This document shows positions 15,744 to 25,280 of a stretch of DNA of 64,000 nt, one piece after another. A program made the translations under genes and the position numbers. The DNA is from Prolixibacteraceae bacterium. Its GTDB lineage: Bacteria; Bacteroidota; Bacteroidia; Bacteroidales; Prolixibacteraceae. The notes beneath the pieces were generated by a model. That model saw only the letters and a list, made by a program, of their open reading frames with translations, did no database searches and was not told where the DNA came from. The first letter of the stretch is position 1. Every line of letters starts with the position of its first letter. Location of the stretch: NCBI GenBank assembly GCA_019459485.1, contig JAIBEZ010000114.1, forward strand, positions 1 to 64,000, written 5' to 3'.

Positions 15744-16829
15744 ATGGACAAACGCAAATTGGTAAATATCATCGTCAAAGATCTGGAAGAATTAAAAATT
15801 TTATCCGAAGAAGTTGCAGACAGTCAGGTTAATTCATCGCTGATCATCGATCTTGCAGTAAACAAAGCCCGGTTGCTGATTCAGGAAATTGAATTGCTGC
15901 GCGAAATAGCTGTAAATTCAGTTTCTGTACAGCAAGAGACTGATGAAGATGAGGACGACCTGGGTTTTGAGGACGAAGGAGAAGAAGTTTCAAATATTAG
16001 TTTTCCGGATCCTGAACTTGAAATCCTGCATTTCGAAGAAGGTGAATTTCCGGAAACTGAAGAATTAACGGAGGACGAAGAACTTGAAGAGGAATTTGGT
16101 GAAGAAGATTTGGACGAGGAAGAAATCGACGGGGAAGATCCTGATAACGAAGATGTGGAATTGGGGGGAGACGAAGATTTCAATTTAGAGGATGAAGAGG
16201 AACTGGAAGAGGATGAGGATGAACTCGAAAGCCCTGAAGAAGAATTGGAAGAAGAAGACCTAACCGAAACGGAAGAGGAAGAATTCCTGGAGGACGAGGA
16301 TGTTGAAGAAGAGACTAAACCTGAAGAAGAAGAGGAAGAAGAGCCATTGCAGCAACCAAACGTTCAGGTGACCGAACTGAGCAATGGTCCGCAGCCGGGG
16401 ATTCGTGAAATTCATATCGATGACGACGATGACGACGACCTTGAGCCCATCCATTTTGAGCCAATACAGACTTCATCATTCAAACCGCCTATGCGCGAAA
16501 TTCCAAAACCTGACAATTCTGCTGTTGGGCAGAACTACCAGAAAGAACGTTCACTCAACGATTCGATGGGAGAAAATAAGCAGGAATCGAAACTGAGCAA
16601 CAGCCCGATCACAAGTTTGCGGGCCGCCATTGGCCTGAACGACCGCTTTCTGTTTATCCGTGAAATCTTCAATAACAATTCGGAAAAATACAATGCAGTA
16701 ATCGAACATCTTGATAAAATGGAACAAATTCAGGAGGCTGTTGAATACCTGAAAGCAAATCTTTCCATGGAAAAGAATGAAACAACGATGAAATTTGTCG
16801 ATTTGCTGAAACGCCGGTTCACAAAATAA
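15744..16829 (+). CDS. Very acidic conserved hypothetical protein
   Basis: This 361-residue protein has three parts. Residues 1-60 are helical (KLVNIIVKDLEELKILSEEV). Residues about 68-225 are almost entirely Glu/Asp with few other residues. A folded C-terminal segment at about 285-361 (LRAAIGLNDRFLFIREIFNN, VEYLKANLSME, FVDLLKRRF) resembles a conserved C-terminal domain of Bacteroidota proteins of unknown function. I use ATG 15744 because the upstream in-frame extension is AT-rich and unlike the rest. There is no signal peptide, so it is cytoplasmic. The acidic stretch suggests binding of basic partners or cations, but this is speculation. Confidence 0.8.
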   Translation: MDKRKLVNIIVKDLEELKILSEEVADSQVNSSLIIDLAVNKARLLIQEIELLREIAVNSVSVQQETDEDEDDLGFEDEGEEVSNISFPDPELEILHFEEGEFPETEELTEDEELEEEFGEEDLDEEEIDGEDPDNEDVELGGDEDFNLEDEEELEEDEDELESPEEELEEEDLTETEEEEFLEDEDVEEETKPEEEEEEEPLQQPNVQVTELSNGPQPGIREIHIDDDDDDDLEPIHFEPIQTSSFKPPMREIPKPDNSAVGQNYQKERSLNDSMGENKQESKLSNSPITSLRAAIGLNDRFLFIREIFNNNSEKYNAVIEHLDKMEQIQEAVEYLKANLSMEKNETTMKFVDLLKRRFTK

Positions 16830-16876
16830 AACCGAAATGATTGTCCGTTTGCGTACCTGTTTGGTATTTTACATCA

Positions 16877-16963
16877 GTCATCTGTTGTCAGTTGTTGTCA
16901 TTCTGTTGTCATTTTCTGGCAACTTAATGACCACCCAATGACAATTGAATGACTTTTAATGAC
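16877..16963. repeat. Inverted, phased GTCATT/AATGAC array
   Basis: GTCAT-type units start at 16877, 16887 (variant GTCAG), 16897 and 16908, followed by AATGAC at 16926, 16937, 16948 and 16958. Spacing within each half is 10-11 bases. The two halves are inverted and could form a long imperfect hairpin. Confidence 0.8.
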
Positions 16964-17004
16964 ATCGTGTAAATTTTCGGATATCCCAAAACAAAAACAA
17001 TAAA

Positions 17005-17706
17005 ATGGGCAAATTATTTTTGGTGCCGACACCAATCGGCAACCTGGAAGACATGACTTTCCGCGGAATCCGTATCCTTAAAGAAGTTGATTTGATTTTG
17101 GCTGAAGACACACGTACTTCAGCCAAACTATTGAATCACTATGAAATAAAGAACAAATTGGTTTCGCATCACAAGTTCAACGAGCACAAAACGGTTGAAA
17201 TGATTGCCGCTCAAATTGAAAACGGTAAAAATGTAGCATTGATTTCGGATGCCGGAACTCCGGGAATAAGCGACCCCGGATTTTTGCTTGTAAAAACCTG
17301 TCTCGATAAAGAAATTGAAGTTGAATGCCTGCCGGGCGCAACGGCACTGATTCCGGCGCTGGTAAATTCAGGATTCCCAACAGACAGATTCACCTTCGAA
17401 GGATTTCTTCCGCAAAAAAAAGGGCGGCATAAAAAAATCAAGGAACTGCTTACCGAAACCAGGACAATGATTTTTTATGAATCGCCCTACCGCCTGATAA
17501 AAACACTGGAACAATTTGCCGAATTCCTTGGGCCCGACAGACGCGCTTCCGTATCGCGCGAATTATCGAAATTTTTTGAAGAAAACCGAAGAGGGACGCT
17601 GACCGAGCTAATCGAACATTTCAGCTCAAAAACAATCAAAGGCGAAATTGTAATTGTTCTTGAAGGTTACAAAGTGGAAACAGCCGAAGAAGATGAAACT
17701 GAATGA
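17005..17706 (+). CDS. 16S rRNA (cytidine1402-2'-O)-methyltransferase RsmI
   Basis: This 233-residue SAM-dependent methyltransferase modifies C1402 in the decoding centre of 16S rRNA. The tetrapyrrole-methylase-type fold is marked by FLVPTPIGNLEDMTFRGIRIL (5-25), AEDTRTSAKLLNHY (34-47) and ISDAGTPGISDPG (80-92). It is slightly shorter than the E. coli protein, as in many Bacteroidota. Its stop overlaps the next gene start by 4 bases (ATGA), so the two are cotranslated. Confidence 0.95.
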   Translation: MGKLFLVPTPIGNLEDMTFRGIRILKEVDLILAEDTRTSAKLLNHYEIKNKLVSHHKFNEHKTVEMIAAQIENGKNVALISDAGTPGISDPGFLLVKTCLDKEIEVECLPGATALIPALVNSGFPTDRFTFEGFLPQKKGRHKKIKELLTETRTMIFYESPYRLIKTLEQFAEFLGPDRRASVSRELSKFFEENRRGTLTELIEHFSSKTIKGEIVIVLEGYKVETAEEDETE

Positions 17707-18455
17707 GAAAATACGATTTCCTTTTTTTTGATCTGGACAATACCCTCTGGGACTTTTCTGTCAATTCGCGCGAAGCGCTGAAACAAACACTCGAAAAACT
17801 GGATTTGATTGGTCAACTTGATTCGTTCGATGAATACTTTATACTTTATGAGCAAATCAATGAATCGCTTTGGAGGGACTACCGCTCAAAAAAAATCACC
17901 AAACATATTTTAGTTTCCGAGCGTTTTTCCAAATCGCTCGAAGCATTTCAGATTACCAATCAGGATTGGGAAGGAATTAACCGGCTGTACCTTGAATACA
18001 TGGCATTGCAAACCCGTTTATTCCCAGGAACAGTTGAAACACTGAGCTATCTGAAAGCAAAAGGTTATCAGATGCACATTATTACCAATGGGTTCAAGGA
18101 GGTACAAAATGCTAAACTCAGGAATTGCGGATTGACCGGGTTCTTCGGCAAAATATTTATTTCGGAAGAGATAAAGACTACAAAACCACACCGTGAAATT
18201 TTTGAACACGCCTTGAAATCGACCAATGCCCCCAAGAAGAAAAGTATTATGATTGGAGATTCATGGGAAACAGATATTGAAGGCGCACTTGCATTTGGAA
18301 TGGATCAGGTAATGTTTTTAAACAATGGTCAAAATAAGGTACCCGATTCTATAAATTCAATTAAAATGACACCTAACACGTCCCATTTGGAGATAAAACA
18401 TCCCATAAAAACATGGTTTATACACAGAATAGCTGATTTGGTAACAATTCTTTAA
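17703..18455 (+). CDS. HAD-family phosphatase, YjjG type
   Basis: This 250-residue haloacid dehalogenase-type hydrolase has motif I FFDLDNTLWDF (8-18), motif II IITNG (about 120-124), the motif III lysine in TTKPHREIF, and motif IV IGDSWETDIEGA (about 184-195). The helical cap and these motifs match YjjG-type pyrimidine 5'-nucleotidases, which remove non-canonical nucleotides. The substrate is inferred from family only. It is translationally coupled to rsmI. Confidence 0.85.
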   Translation: MRKYDFLFFDLDNTLWDFSVNSREALKQTLEKLDLIGQLDSFDEYFILYEQINESLWRDYRSKKITKHILVSERFSKSLEAFQITNQDWEGINRLYLEYMALQTRLFPGTVETLSYLKAKGYQMHIITNGFKEVQNAKLRNCGLTGFFGKIFISEEIKTTKPHREIFEHALKSTNAPKKKSIMIGDSWETDIEGALAFGMDQVMFLNNGQNKVPDSINSIKMTPNTSHLEIKHPIKTWFIHRIADLVTIL

Positions 18456-18854
18456 TTTATAACGATTCTAAATAGCATCCATTATTTTTGGAAAAGCAAC
18501 AGTTTAATTATTTGTGATCCAACTGTTTATATCCATATACCTTCATTATTAAGACCTTTCTATTTTTTTAAGATATGTTAACAGTGTTAAAAAGTGTATT
18601 TATTTTTTAATGAAGTCTATTCATACTATTCACATTTTTCTAAATTTGTAATCAACTTTAGGGATTGATACATATCTGGATTAATCCCTATGTTGGAAAG
18701 GGGGCCTCGATAAATTACACTAAAATCACTGGAAAATTTGATTTGGGGGAATCACATTTTGCAAGTTGAAAGACTTAAAAGGATCGATTTTAACTGTATT
18801 TAACCTGCCTAAGTTTAATTATAAATAAATGCTGTTTAATTTAAATTTATTTAC
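18456..18854 (+). promoter_or_regulatory. Leader region of the first susC gene, with promoter box and hairpin
   Basis: This 400-base stretch holds no gene. TAAATTTG (18641-18648) matches TAnnTTTG and would start a leader of about 200 bases. Just after it TAGGGATT (18659-18666) and AATCCCTA (18683-18690) form an 8-bp stem at the predicted 5' end of the message. The rest is AT-rich up to the ATG at 18855. Long structured leaders are common before susC genes; the regulatory role of this hairpin is inferred. Confidence 0.5.
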
Positions 18855-21800
18855 ATGAAAAAAATCGCGTTATTGCTTGCATTCTTTGCAATTGGTTTGC
18901 AGGTCCTTGTGGCCCAAACCAAGGAGATCTCAGGCAAAGTAACCTCCGACGATGACGGAGGTGCTATTCCAGGGGTTTCTGTTTCAGTGAAAGGGACAAC
19001 ATTGGGAACTATCACCGACATGGATGGTATGTTTCGTTTGAAAGTTCCTCAGGATACCAAAACTTTGGTATTTACCTTTGTTGGTATGGCTTCTCAGGAA
19101 GTTAGTATTGGCAATCAGACAACTATTAATGTCGGAATGGCTCCTGACAACATCGCGGTTGATGAAGTAGTTGTAACTGCTTTGGGTATCAAAAGGGAAA
19201 AAAGGGAAGTTACTTATCAAACCCAGAAAGTAGATGAAGATGAGTTAACCAGAAATGCCCCAACCAGAGCAGCAAGTGCTTTGGCAGGTAAAGTAGCTGG
19301 TTTGCAGATCAATGTTCAGGACAATGGAGTAAATCCATCAACTCAGATATTGCTGAGGGGTTTGCGTTCTGTAAGCGGAAATAACTCCGCACTGATCGTT
19401 ATCGATGGATCTATTGCCTCGCAGGGTGCATTTGATGCTCTTAATCCAAATGACATTTCAAGTATCAGTGTTCTTAAAGGAGCTACTGCTGCTGCATTGT
19501 ATGGTTCAAGTGCCGGCAACGGAGCACTTTTGGTTACAACCAAAACCGGAGAAGCAGGGAACAAGCTTACCATTGGATTAAATTCGTCATACACAATGGA
19601 TAAAGTGGCATACATGCCTGATTTCCAAAGTGAATACGGAACCGGATGGGAAGGTGCCTATGACGCAATTGAAAATACAAACTGGGGACCACGCTTCGAT
19701 GGAATAATTCGCCAGGTTGGGCCAACATTTGCTGATGGAACCTATCAGGCTATACCTTATGCCCCTGTTAAGGATAACGCACTGGATTTTTACCAAACAG
19801 GTTCGACATTAAGCAATACATTTTACCTGAGTGGCAGCAACGAATCGAGCAAGTTCTACGTTTCTGTTGGCGACCAAAGGGCCAGCGGGATTGTGTTGGA
19901 TGATACTTACCAAAGAAACACTTTCAGGGTAAATGCCAGTAAGAAAATTGGCGATGTTGAATTGTCGGCAAGTACAAGTTATTTTACCGATAAGTCAGAT
20001 GTGGTTGGAGAATCTATCGGTTCTCAGGATCGTCCTCTTTATTGGTTTGTTTTGAACACCTCAGCAAACATTCCTTTATCAACATACAAAGATTGGAAAA
20101 ATCCAACAAGCTACGGATATGCTGACAACTATTACAATGGCTACTACCAAAACCCATACTGGGCCATTGGAACCAACAGGAACATTGACGAAACCAACAG
20201 ACTTGTAGGCAATTTTAACCTTTCATGGGATATTTTAGATTGGCTTAATTTTACTTCAAGAGTTGGTGTCAACAACGTTTGGGGAAATGGCAAGAACTGG
20301 AGAGCTGCACAAAAGTATGATGCAGATTTGAAGTCATCAATGGACGAAGTTTCTTCATTTGTTGAGGACAGCGAATTCCAGACAAAAACTTACACCGGTG
20401 ATGCGCTTATTTCAGGTGATTTCAAGTTTTTAGATCATTTTACTCTCAAGACTATTTTAGGTGGTACTGTCTATTCAACCGATTACCGCACCAGTACAAT
20501 CAGGGCAAACAATTTAAGTATTCCCGGTTTTTATGACATATCAAACGGAACAGGTTCTCTTGACGGGACTGTAGATGAATCACGCAAGAATTCATACGGA
20601 TTCTTTGGAGACTTCACTTTTGGTTATAACAACTATTTGTTCCTGAACTTCTCTGGTCGTAACGACTGGACCTCAACGCTTGCAAAAGGAAACAACAGTT
20701 ATTTCTATCCTGCTGTGGGTTTGTCATTTGTTGTTACTGACGCTTTTGAAGCGCTCAAAAACAATGAAGTCCTCTCTTATGCAAAAGTAACGTTGAGTAA
20801 TTCAACAGTGTATAATGACCTTGATCCATACCGGATCAATGAAAGCTACGGTCAGGCCACCGGATTCCCGTTTGGTGCAACCAATGGCTTCTTTTTATCA
20901 AACACTGCTGTTGACGCCAATATTACAAAAGAGAAAATCAATACTTCTGAAATTGGATTGAACCTTGGTTTCTTCCACGGAAGATTGTGGTTAGACGGTT
21001 CATATTACAATACTATAACAACAGACCTTATTACATCAACAACTCCATCATTCGCATCTGCATCAACAGTTTACCTGACCAACATTGGTGAATTGCAAGG
21101 TACAGGAATTGAATTGACCTTGGGTGGATCTGTTTTTAAAAGCAAGGATTTGAAATGGGATTTTAACCTGAACTATTCGTCCAATGAAACTGTGGTTAAT
21201 GAGATAAAAGAAGGTCTTGACGAAATAGCTCTTAGAACTACGGGTGAATGGGGTATTTATGCAGTAGTTGGTGAGGCATTCCCTCAAATCAAAGCCAATA
21301 TTTATGACACGGATACGCAGGGTAGAATCATTGTTGACGCTGTAAGCGGTCATCCAAAAACCAAAACCGGCTTGTACAGCCTGGGAAAAACAACTCCTGA
21401 CTATATCCTTGGACTGAACTCTTCAATTTCCTACAAAGGATTAACATTGTCAGCAACATTCGATTACAGAACCGGTCATGTATATTACGAACAAGGATCT
21501 GATGCAATGGAATTTACAGGACGTTCAGTTGCCAGTGTTTCCGCAAACCGGCAAGACTTTGTTATTCCAAACTCGGTAATTGAGACAAGTCCCGGTGTTT
21601 ATGTTGCAAATACAAACATCCCTGTCTCAGGTGGACGTCAAAGTTACTGGACCGATATTTACAATGCGGTAAAATCGAACTATGTAAAAGATGCAACTGC
21701 GCTTAAATTCAGGGAATTGGCATTTGGATACGAACTTCCAAAGAGTCTGGTAAGCAAAACGCCGCTTCAAAAGGTTTCTATCAGCTTTATTGGCCGCAAC

Positions 21801-21941
21801 CTTTTAACCTGGTTACCTTCAGAAAACAGATTCTCCGACCCTGAATTCAACAATACCCTCAACAATGCTATTGGTGTAGGCGGGTATTTTCAGTCTCCTC
21901 CAACAAGATCGTTTGGATTTAACTTGAATGTGGAATTTTAA
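18855..21941 (+). CDS. SusC/RagA-family TonB-dependent outer-membrane transporter
   Basis: This 1028-residue protein has a signal peptide (MKKIALLLAFFAIGLQVLVAQ), a carboxypeptidase-regulatory-like domain (about 22-100; GAIPGVSVSVKGTTLGTITD), a plug domain (about 110-230; ILLRGLRSVSGNNSALIVID, ATAAALYGSSAGNGALLVTT), and a 22-strand barrel ending in SFGFNLNVEF with a terminal Phe. SusC proteins import oligosaccharides, peptides or other large nutrients with TonB energy; the SusD partner encoded 12 bases downstream forms the lid. No glycosidase or peptidase gene is linked, so the ligand is unknown. Confidence 0.96.
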   Translation: MKKIALLLAFFAIGLQVLVAQTKEISGKVTSDDDGGAIPGVSVSVKGTTLGTITDMDGMFRLKVPQDTKTLVFTFVGMASQEVSIGNQTTINVGMAPDNIAVDEVVVTALGIKREKREVTYQTQKVDEDELTRNAPTRAASALAGKVAGLQINVQDNGVNPSTQILLRGLRSVSGNNSALIVIDGSIASQGAFDALNPNDISSISVLKGATAAALYGSSAGNGALLVTTKTGEAGNKLTIGLNSSYTMDKVAYMPDFQSEYGTGWEGAYDAIENTNWGPRFDGIIRQVGPTFADGTYQAIPYAPVKDNALDFYQTGSTLSNTFYLSGSNESSKFYVSVGDQRASGIVLDDTYQRNTFRVNASKKIGDVELSASTSYFTDKSDVVGESIGSQDRPLYWFVLNTSANIPLSTYKDWKNPTSYGYADNYYNGYYQNPYWAIGTNRNIDETNRLVGNFNLSWDILDWLNFTSRVGVNNVWGNGKNWRAAQKYDADLKSSMDEVSSFVEDSEFQTKTYTGDALISGDFKFLDHFTLKTILGGTVYSTDYRTSTIRANNLSIPGFYDISNGTGSLDGTVDESRKNSYGFFGDFTFGYNNYLFLNFSGRNDWTSTLAKGNNSYFYPAVGLSFVVTDAFEALKNNEVLSYAKVTLSNSTVYNDLDPYRINESYGQATGFPFGATNGFFLSNTAVDANITKEKINTSEIGLNLGFFHGRLWLDGSYYNTITTDLITSTTPSFASASTVYLTNIGELQGTGIELTLGGSVFKSKDLKWDFNLNYSSNETVVNEIKEGLDEIALRTTGEWGIYAVVGEAFPQIKANIYDTDTQGRIIVDAVSGHPKTKTGLYSLGKTTPDYILGLNSSISYKGLTLSATFDYRTGHVYYEQGSDAMEFTGRSVASVSANRQDFVIPNSVIETSPGVYVANTNIPVSGGRQSYWTDIYNAVKSNYVKDATALKFRELAFGYELPKSLVSKTPLQKVSISFIGRNLLTWLPSENRFSDPEFNNTLNNAIGVGGYFQSPPTRSFGFNLNVEF

Positions 21942-21953
21942 AAAAAGCTAAAT

Positions 21954-23420
21954 ATGAAAAGCATTTTAAATATTAGTTTGTTAATAGTTATACTTCTATT
22001 GACATCATGCAACGATTTTTTGGATGTAAATACAGATCCGAATAATCCGACTGAAGTAGCGCCAAACCTGGTGCTCCCTGTTGGTCAGAATTACACCGCC
22101 CAACTCATCCAAAATGACAGAAGGGTAAACAGCTTAGGAAATATGATGATGTACAACTGGAGCCAGAGTGATGGTTTCTCATGGTACAGCGACGAATTCA
22201 AATATTTGGTAACTTCATCATTTTACCGCGATATTTTCAATGATGCATATACACAACCGTTGAAACAATATCACGTGCTTGAGCAACTTACTAGTGAATA
22301 CGATTATTACAAGGCAATCGCCAAGATAATGAAAGCCTATCACTATCAGATTCTGGTTGATCTGTATGGTGACATTCCTTATACAGAGGCTTTGTTAAGA
22401 AAAGAAAATGCGACTCCTGTTTACGACGATGCCAAAACTGTTTATGAAGATTTAATCGTTCAGCTGACAGCTGCGATTGAGTTAATTGACAAGGCTGAAA
22501 ATCAGGTTGCCCCTGGTGCCGACGATATTACTTTCGGCGGCGACATGGATATGTGGAAACAGTTTGCCAATACAATCAAGCTGAGGATTCTCGTCCGTCA
22601 ATCAACCATGGCCGGCAGAGATGCTTACATTAAGGAACAAATTAATGCAATCATTGCCGAAGGTTCAGGATTTATTACTGAAGACGTTGGCGTTAATCCA
22701 GGGTTCCTGCAGGAAGAAGACAAACAGAATCCTATTTGGCAAGCCTATGGTTCTGAAGTTTCCGGTAGCCCAACAATGAACAATCAGGCGACTTGTGCAA
22801 CTGATTATGTAATCACTTATCTGACCAATACAAACGATCCCCGCATAGATTTCATTTATGAAGAACCAGAGGATGGTCATTTGGGAGTTCCACAGGGATT
22901 ATTGGATTACGATACGCCTGTAGTTGATGCTTTTGAACCTAAAAAAGTTTCAAATATTGGCCCCGGAATCCTGAAAAGCTACGATCAGAGCGCCATTATC
23001 TTCTCGCTGGCCGAAAGTTACTTCAATCAGTCGGAAGCTGCTCTTAAAGGGCTTATGCCTGGAAGCGCAAAAGATTTTTACCAACAAGGTATTGAGGCTT
23101 CATTTGCCTATCTGGGAGCAACCGGAGCCCCTGCTTATTACAATCAGGTGAAAGATTTGGTTAGCTATGATGCTTCAACCAATAAATTACAGGCAATTAT
23201 TACTCAAAAATGGATTGCATTAAATGGAATAACAGCAGAGCAATCATGGTTTGATTACTCTCGTACTGGATATCCAGCCGGTTTACCGATTTCGTTATTG
23301 GCTTCAACTACCAACAGACCTGTTAGATTGTTCTATACGTCAGACGAAATTTCATCGAACGGAGCGAATGTTCCTTCGCAACCGAATGCGTTTACCGAAA
23401 AAATCTTTTGGGGAAAATAA
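21954..23420 (+). CDS. SusD/RagB-family surface lipoprotein (SusD-like_2)
   Basis: This 488-residue lipoprotein (lipobox Cys19 in LLTSCNDFLDVN) is the lid partner of the SusC encoded just upstream. The start DVNTDPNNPTEVAPNLVLP and the later YKAIAKIMKAYHYQILVDLYGDIPYTEAL with its TPR-like helices match the SusD-like_2 branch. It ends in the usual QPNAFTEKIFWGK type C-terminus. It would sit on the outer-membrane surface and bind the nutrient before transport. It is cotranscribed with susC. Confidence 0.94.
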   Translation: MKSILNISLLIVILLLTSCNDFLDVNTDPNNPTEVAPNLVLPVGQNYTAQLIQNDRRVNSLGNMMMYNWSQSDGFSWYSDEFKYLVTSSFYRDIFNDAYTQPLKQYHVLEQLTSEYDYYKAIAKIMKAYHYQILVDLYGDIPYTEALLRKENATPVYDDAKTVYEDLIVQLTAAIELIDKAENQVAPGADDITFGGDMDMWKQFANTIKLRILVRQSTMAGRDAYIKEQINAIIAEGSGFITEDVGVNPGFLQEEDKQNPIWQAYGSEVSGSPTMNNQATCATDYVITYLTNTNDPRIDFIYEEPEDGHLGVPQGLLDYDTPVVDAFEPKKVSNIGPGILKSYDQSAIIFSLAESYFNQSEAALKGLMPGSAKDFYQQGIEASFAYLGATGAPAYYNQVKDLVSYDASTNKLQAIITQKWIALNGITAEQSWFDYSRTGYPAGLPISLLASTTNRPVRLFYTSDEISSNGANVPSQPNAFTEKIFWGK

Positions 23421-23430
23421 GTAAATAAAT

Positions 23431-24273
23431 ATGATTATGAGAAAAGTATATAGAATATTACTGTTGATGTTAAGCGTTGGAATCTTAAATTCCTGCTTAA
23501 TTGAAAATGAAACAGACCTTGATCTGAACGACAAGGGACCAAATCTGGCAAGCTTTGAGCAAAGCAGGACAGCGTTTGCTGCCATTGCTGATGGCGCTGA
23601 ATACAAATTTGATGTCAAAATGAAAGTTATTGGACCAACATCTATGGACATTAAAAATGATATTACCCTAACTGTTGCCGTTGATCCATCTTCCACTGCA
23701 ATTGCAGGAACGCATTTCAGGCTTGATAGTCCTACACTGACACTTTCTGCGGCCAATAATTTGCTGGGATTGTTCCCTGTAACAATGTTGACAGAAGGTA
23801 TTGCCACTCCTTTAGCGGTAGCGCCTGTACTGGTATTGAAAGTTACACAGGCCTCCGGAGATGACAATATTGTCGCCAACGGAAAAACGATCAGTATCAA
23901 TCTGAATTATTCCTGTCCTTCATTCCTGGCAGGCACCTATGATGTTACAACAATATCCACAACTGTAGCTGGAGTTTCATCTACCTTGAATTGGACTGAA
24001 ACGATCGTAAATACAGGAATTGGCGAATACCGCACCGGAAGAGTAGGACATTGGACACCAGCCGATCTTGGCGGAACTCCAGGATTCACATTTAACGATG
24101 TTTGTGGTCAAATTTCAGTATCGGGACAAAACCTGGTCGATCTCTATTCAAACTGGGTGGAAGGTACCGCTTTCGGCACTGTTGATCCGGTTACCGGCAA
24201 TTTATATATTGAGTACTCGATTTGTACTACAGCAGGTTGCAGGACCTACAAGAGCACCTATGTGAAACAATAG
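23431..24273 (+). CDS. Hypothetical SusD-associated surface lipoprotein
   Basis: This 280-residue protein has a lipoprotein signal (RKVYRILLLMLSVGILNSC) and a beta-rich body. The region ITLTVAVDPSSTAIAGTHF around residues 70-95 resembles the N-terminal Ig-like module of other Sus-linked surface lipoproteins (DUF1735/DUF4843-like). The C-terminal half (from about 165) is a second beta domain with an isolated cysteine pair near CTTAGC. It lies 10 bases after susD and probably helps ligand capture; I do not recognise a precise family. The start could be ATG 23431 or ATG 23437. Confidence 0.7.
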   Translation: MIMRKVYRILLLMLSVGILNSCLIENETDLDLNDKGPNLASFEQSRTAFAAIADGAEYKFDVKMKVIGPTSMDIKNDITLTVAVDPSSTAIAGTHFRLDSPTLTLSAANNLLGLFPVTMLTEGIATPLAVAPVLVLKVTQASGDDNIVANGKTISINLNYSCPSFLAGTYDVTTISTTVAGVSSTLNWTETIVNTGIGEYRTGRVGHWTPADLGGTPGFTFNDVCGQISVSGQNLVDLYSNWVEGTAFGTVDPVTGNLYIEYSICTTAGCRTYKSTYVKQ

Positions 24274-24311
24274 GCAATATGAATTTAATTAACTATTTAA
24301 AATTAACCGCA

Positions 24312-25178
24312 ATGGGTAAGTATTTCAAATATAAATTAATAGGACTTGCGCTTATAGTTATAAGCATGGTCTCTTGCGACCTGGTTGAAACTGCAGAGCA
24401 AGATGCAAGTCCGATAATTAGTCCGGATAATTATCCGGTAGCTACTTATACTGCAAGTGCAACAGGCACTTCCTTTACTGAAGGTCAGGTTCTCACCTAT
24501 ACGATCAAACTCGACAAGATGATTGACAGGGCGTTGACATTTTCCATCCATCAAACCGGAGGAACTGCTTTAGCTGATGAGGATTTTACTGTAGCTGAAA
24601 GTGTTGTTATGCAACCTTACTCCAAGGAAGTGAAAATTGAAATCGCATTTATCGCTGATGATTTTCCTGAAGGTGAAGAAACGCTTCAACTGGAGATTGG
24701 TATTTTGGGGATTGCCGAGAGAAATTTGGTGAATCCATCCACAGTTAATCCGATGAACCTTGATCTGAAAATCGCAAATAAAAACGATCCAGCGAAATTG
24801 ACACTTGTTTTTGAATGGCCTGATCACGATGTGGATTACGACATTGTAACATGGAGCGACACCCCTGAAAACCCAATGACTGAATGGGGTGATGGAGGAG
24901 CTTCGGGAAACAATCCTGAAAGAGACAAATCAATTGAAGTTACAGATCCAGACGGAACTTACTACGTGAACATTATGGACTGGGATGGAGATCCATTCAC
25001 TTACAAGTTCTCTATCGGACATCCAACTGGTACGAATCAGTTTATTGAAGGTACTTTTGACAGAACCACAACTACTTATATCAATGATATCTGGACAGCC
25101 TGGGGTGATGAATATGATTCCTTCAGGGTGTTGAAGATTGTAAAAAGTGGCAGTAACTTCACAATTACAAAGCTTTAA
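24312..25178 (+). CDS. Surface lipoprotein with a Calx-beta-like domain
   Basis: This 288-residue lipoprotein has the signal MGKYFKYKLIGLALIVIS with its cysteine in MVSC, which is why I use ATG 24312 rather than the in-frame ATG 24279. Residues about 35-130 look like a Calx-beta domain (TSFTEGQVLTYTIKLDK, DFTVAESVVMQP, DDFPEGEETLQLEIG). The C-terminal half is a separate Asp/Trp-rich beta domain (FEWPDHDVDYDIVTWSD, YYVNIMDWDGDPFTYKF), similar in style to calcium-binding modules. It is the last gene of the first Sus locus and ends at a terminator. The ligand is unknown. Confidence 0.75.
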   Translation: MGKYFKYKLIGLALIVISMVSCDLVETAEQDASPIISPDNYPVATYTASATGTSFTEGQVLTYTIKLDKMIDRALTFSIHQTGGTALADEDFTVAESVVMQPYSKEVKIEIAFIADDFPEGEETLQLEIGILGIAERNLVNPSTVNPMNLDLKIANKNDPAKLTLVFEWPDHDVDYDIVTWSDTPENPMTEWGDGGASGNNPERDKSIEVTDPDGTYYVNIMDWDGDPFTYKFSIGHPTGTNQFIEGTFDRTTTTYINDIWTAWGDEYDSFRVLKIVKSGSNFTITKL

Positions 25179-25232
25179 ACACTGAGCGAGATATAACCAT
25201 AAAAGTTATATCAGACTTAAAATAATAGATTT

Positions 25233-25258
25233 AGAGGCTGTCCCGTGGGGCAGCCTCT
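25233..25258. terminator. Terminator between the first Sus locus and the convergent operon
   Basis: AGAGGCTG (25233-25240) and CAGCCTCT (25251-25258) form a GC-rich stem. It lies between convergent transcripts, with T-rich sequence to the right. Confidence 0.7.
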
Positions 25259-25280
25259 TCTGTTTGTAACCCAATCAAAC

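Noticed and set aside
15881-16183. Serine-rich protein on the - strand
   Set aside because: It is the complementary reading of the Glu/Asp-rich stretch (GAA/GAT/GAC codons) of the acidic protein on the + strand.
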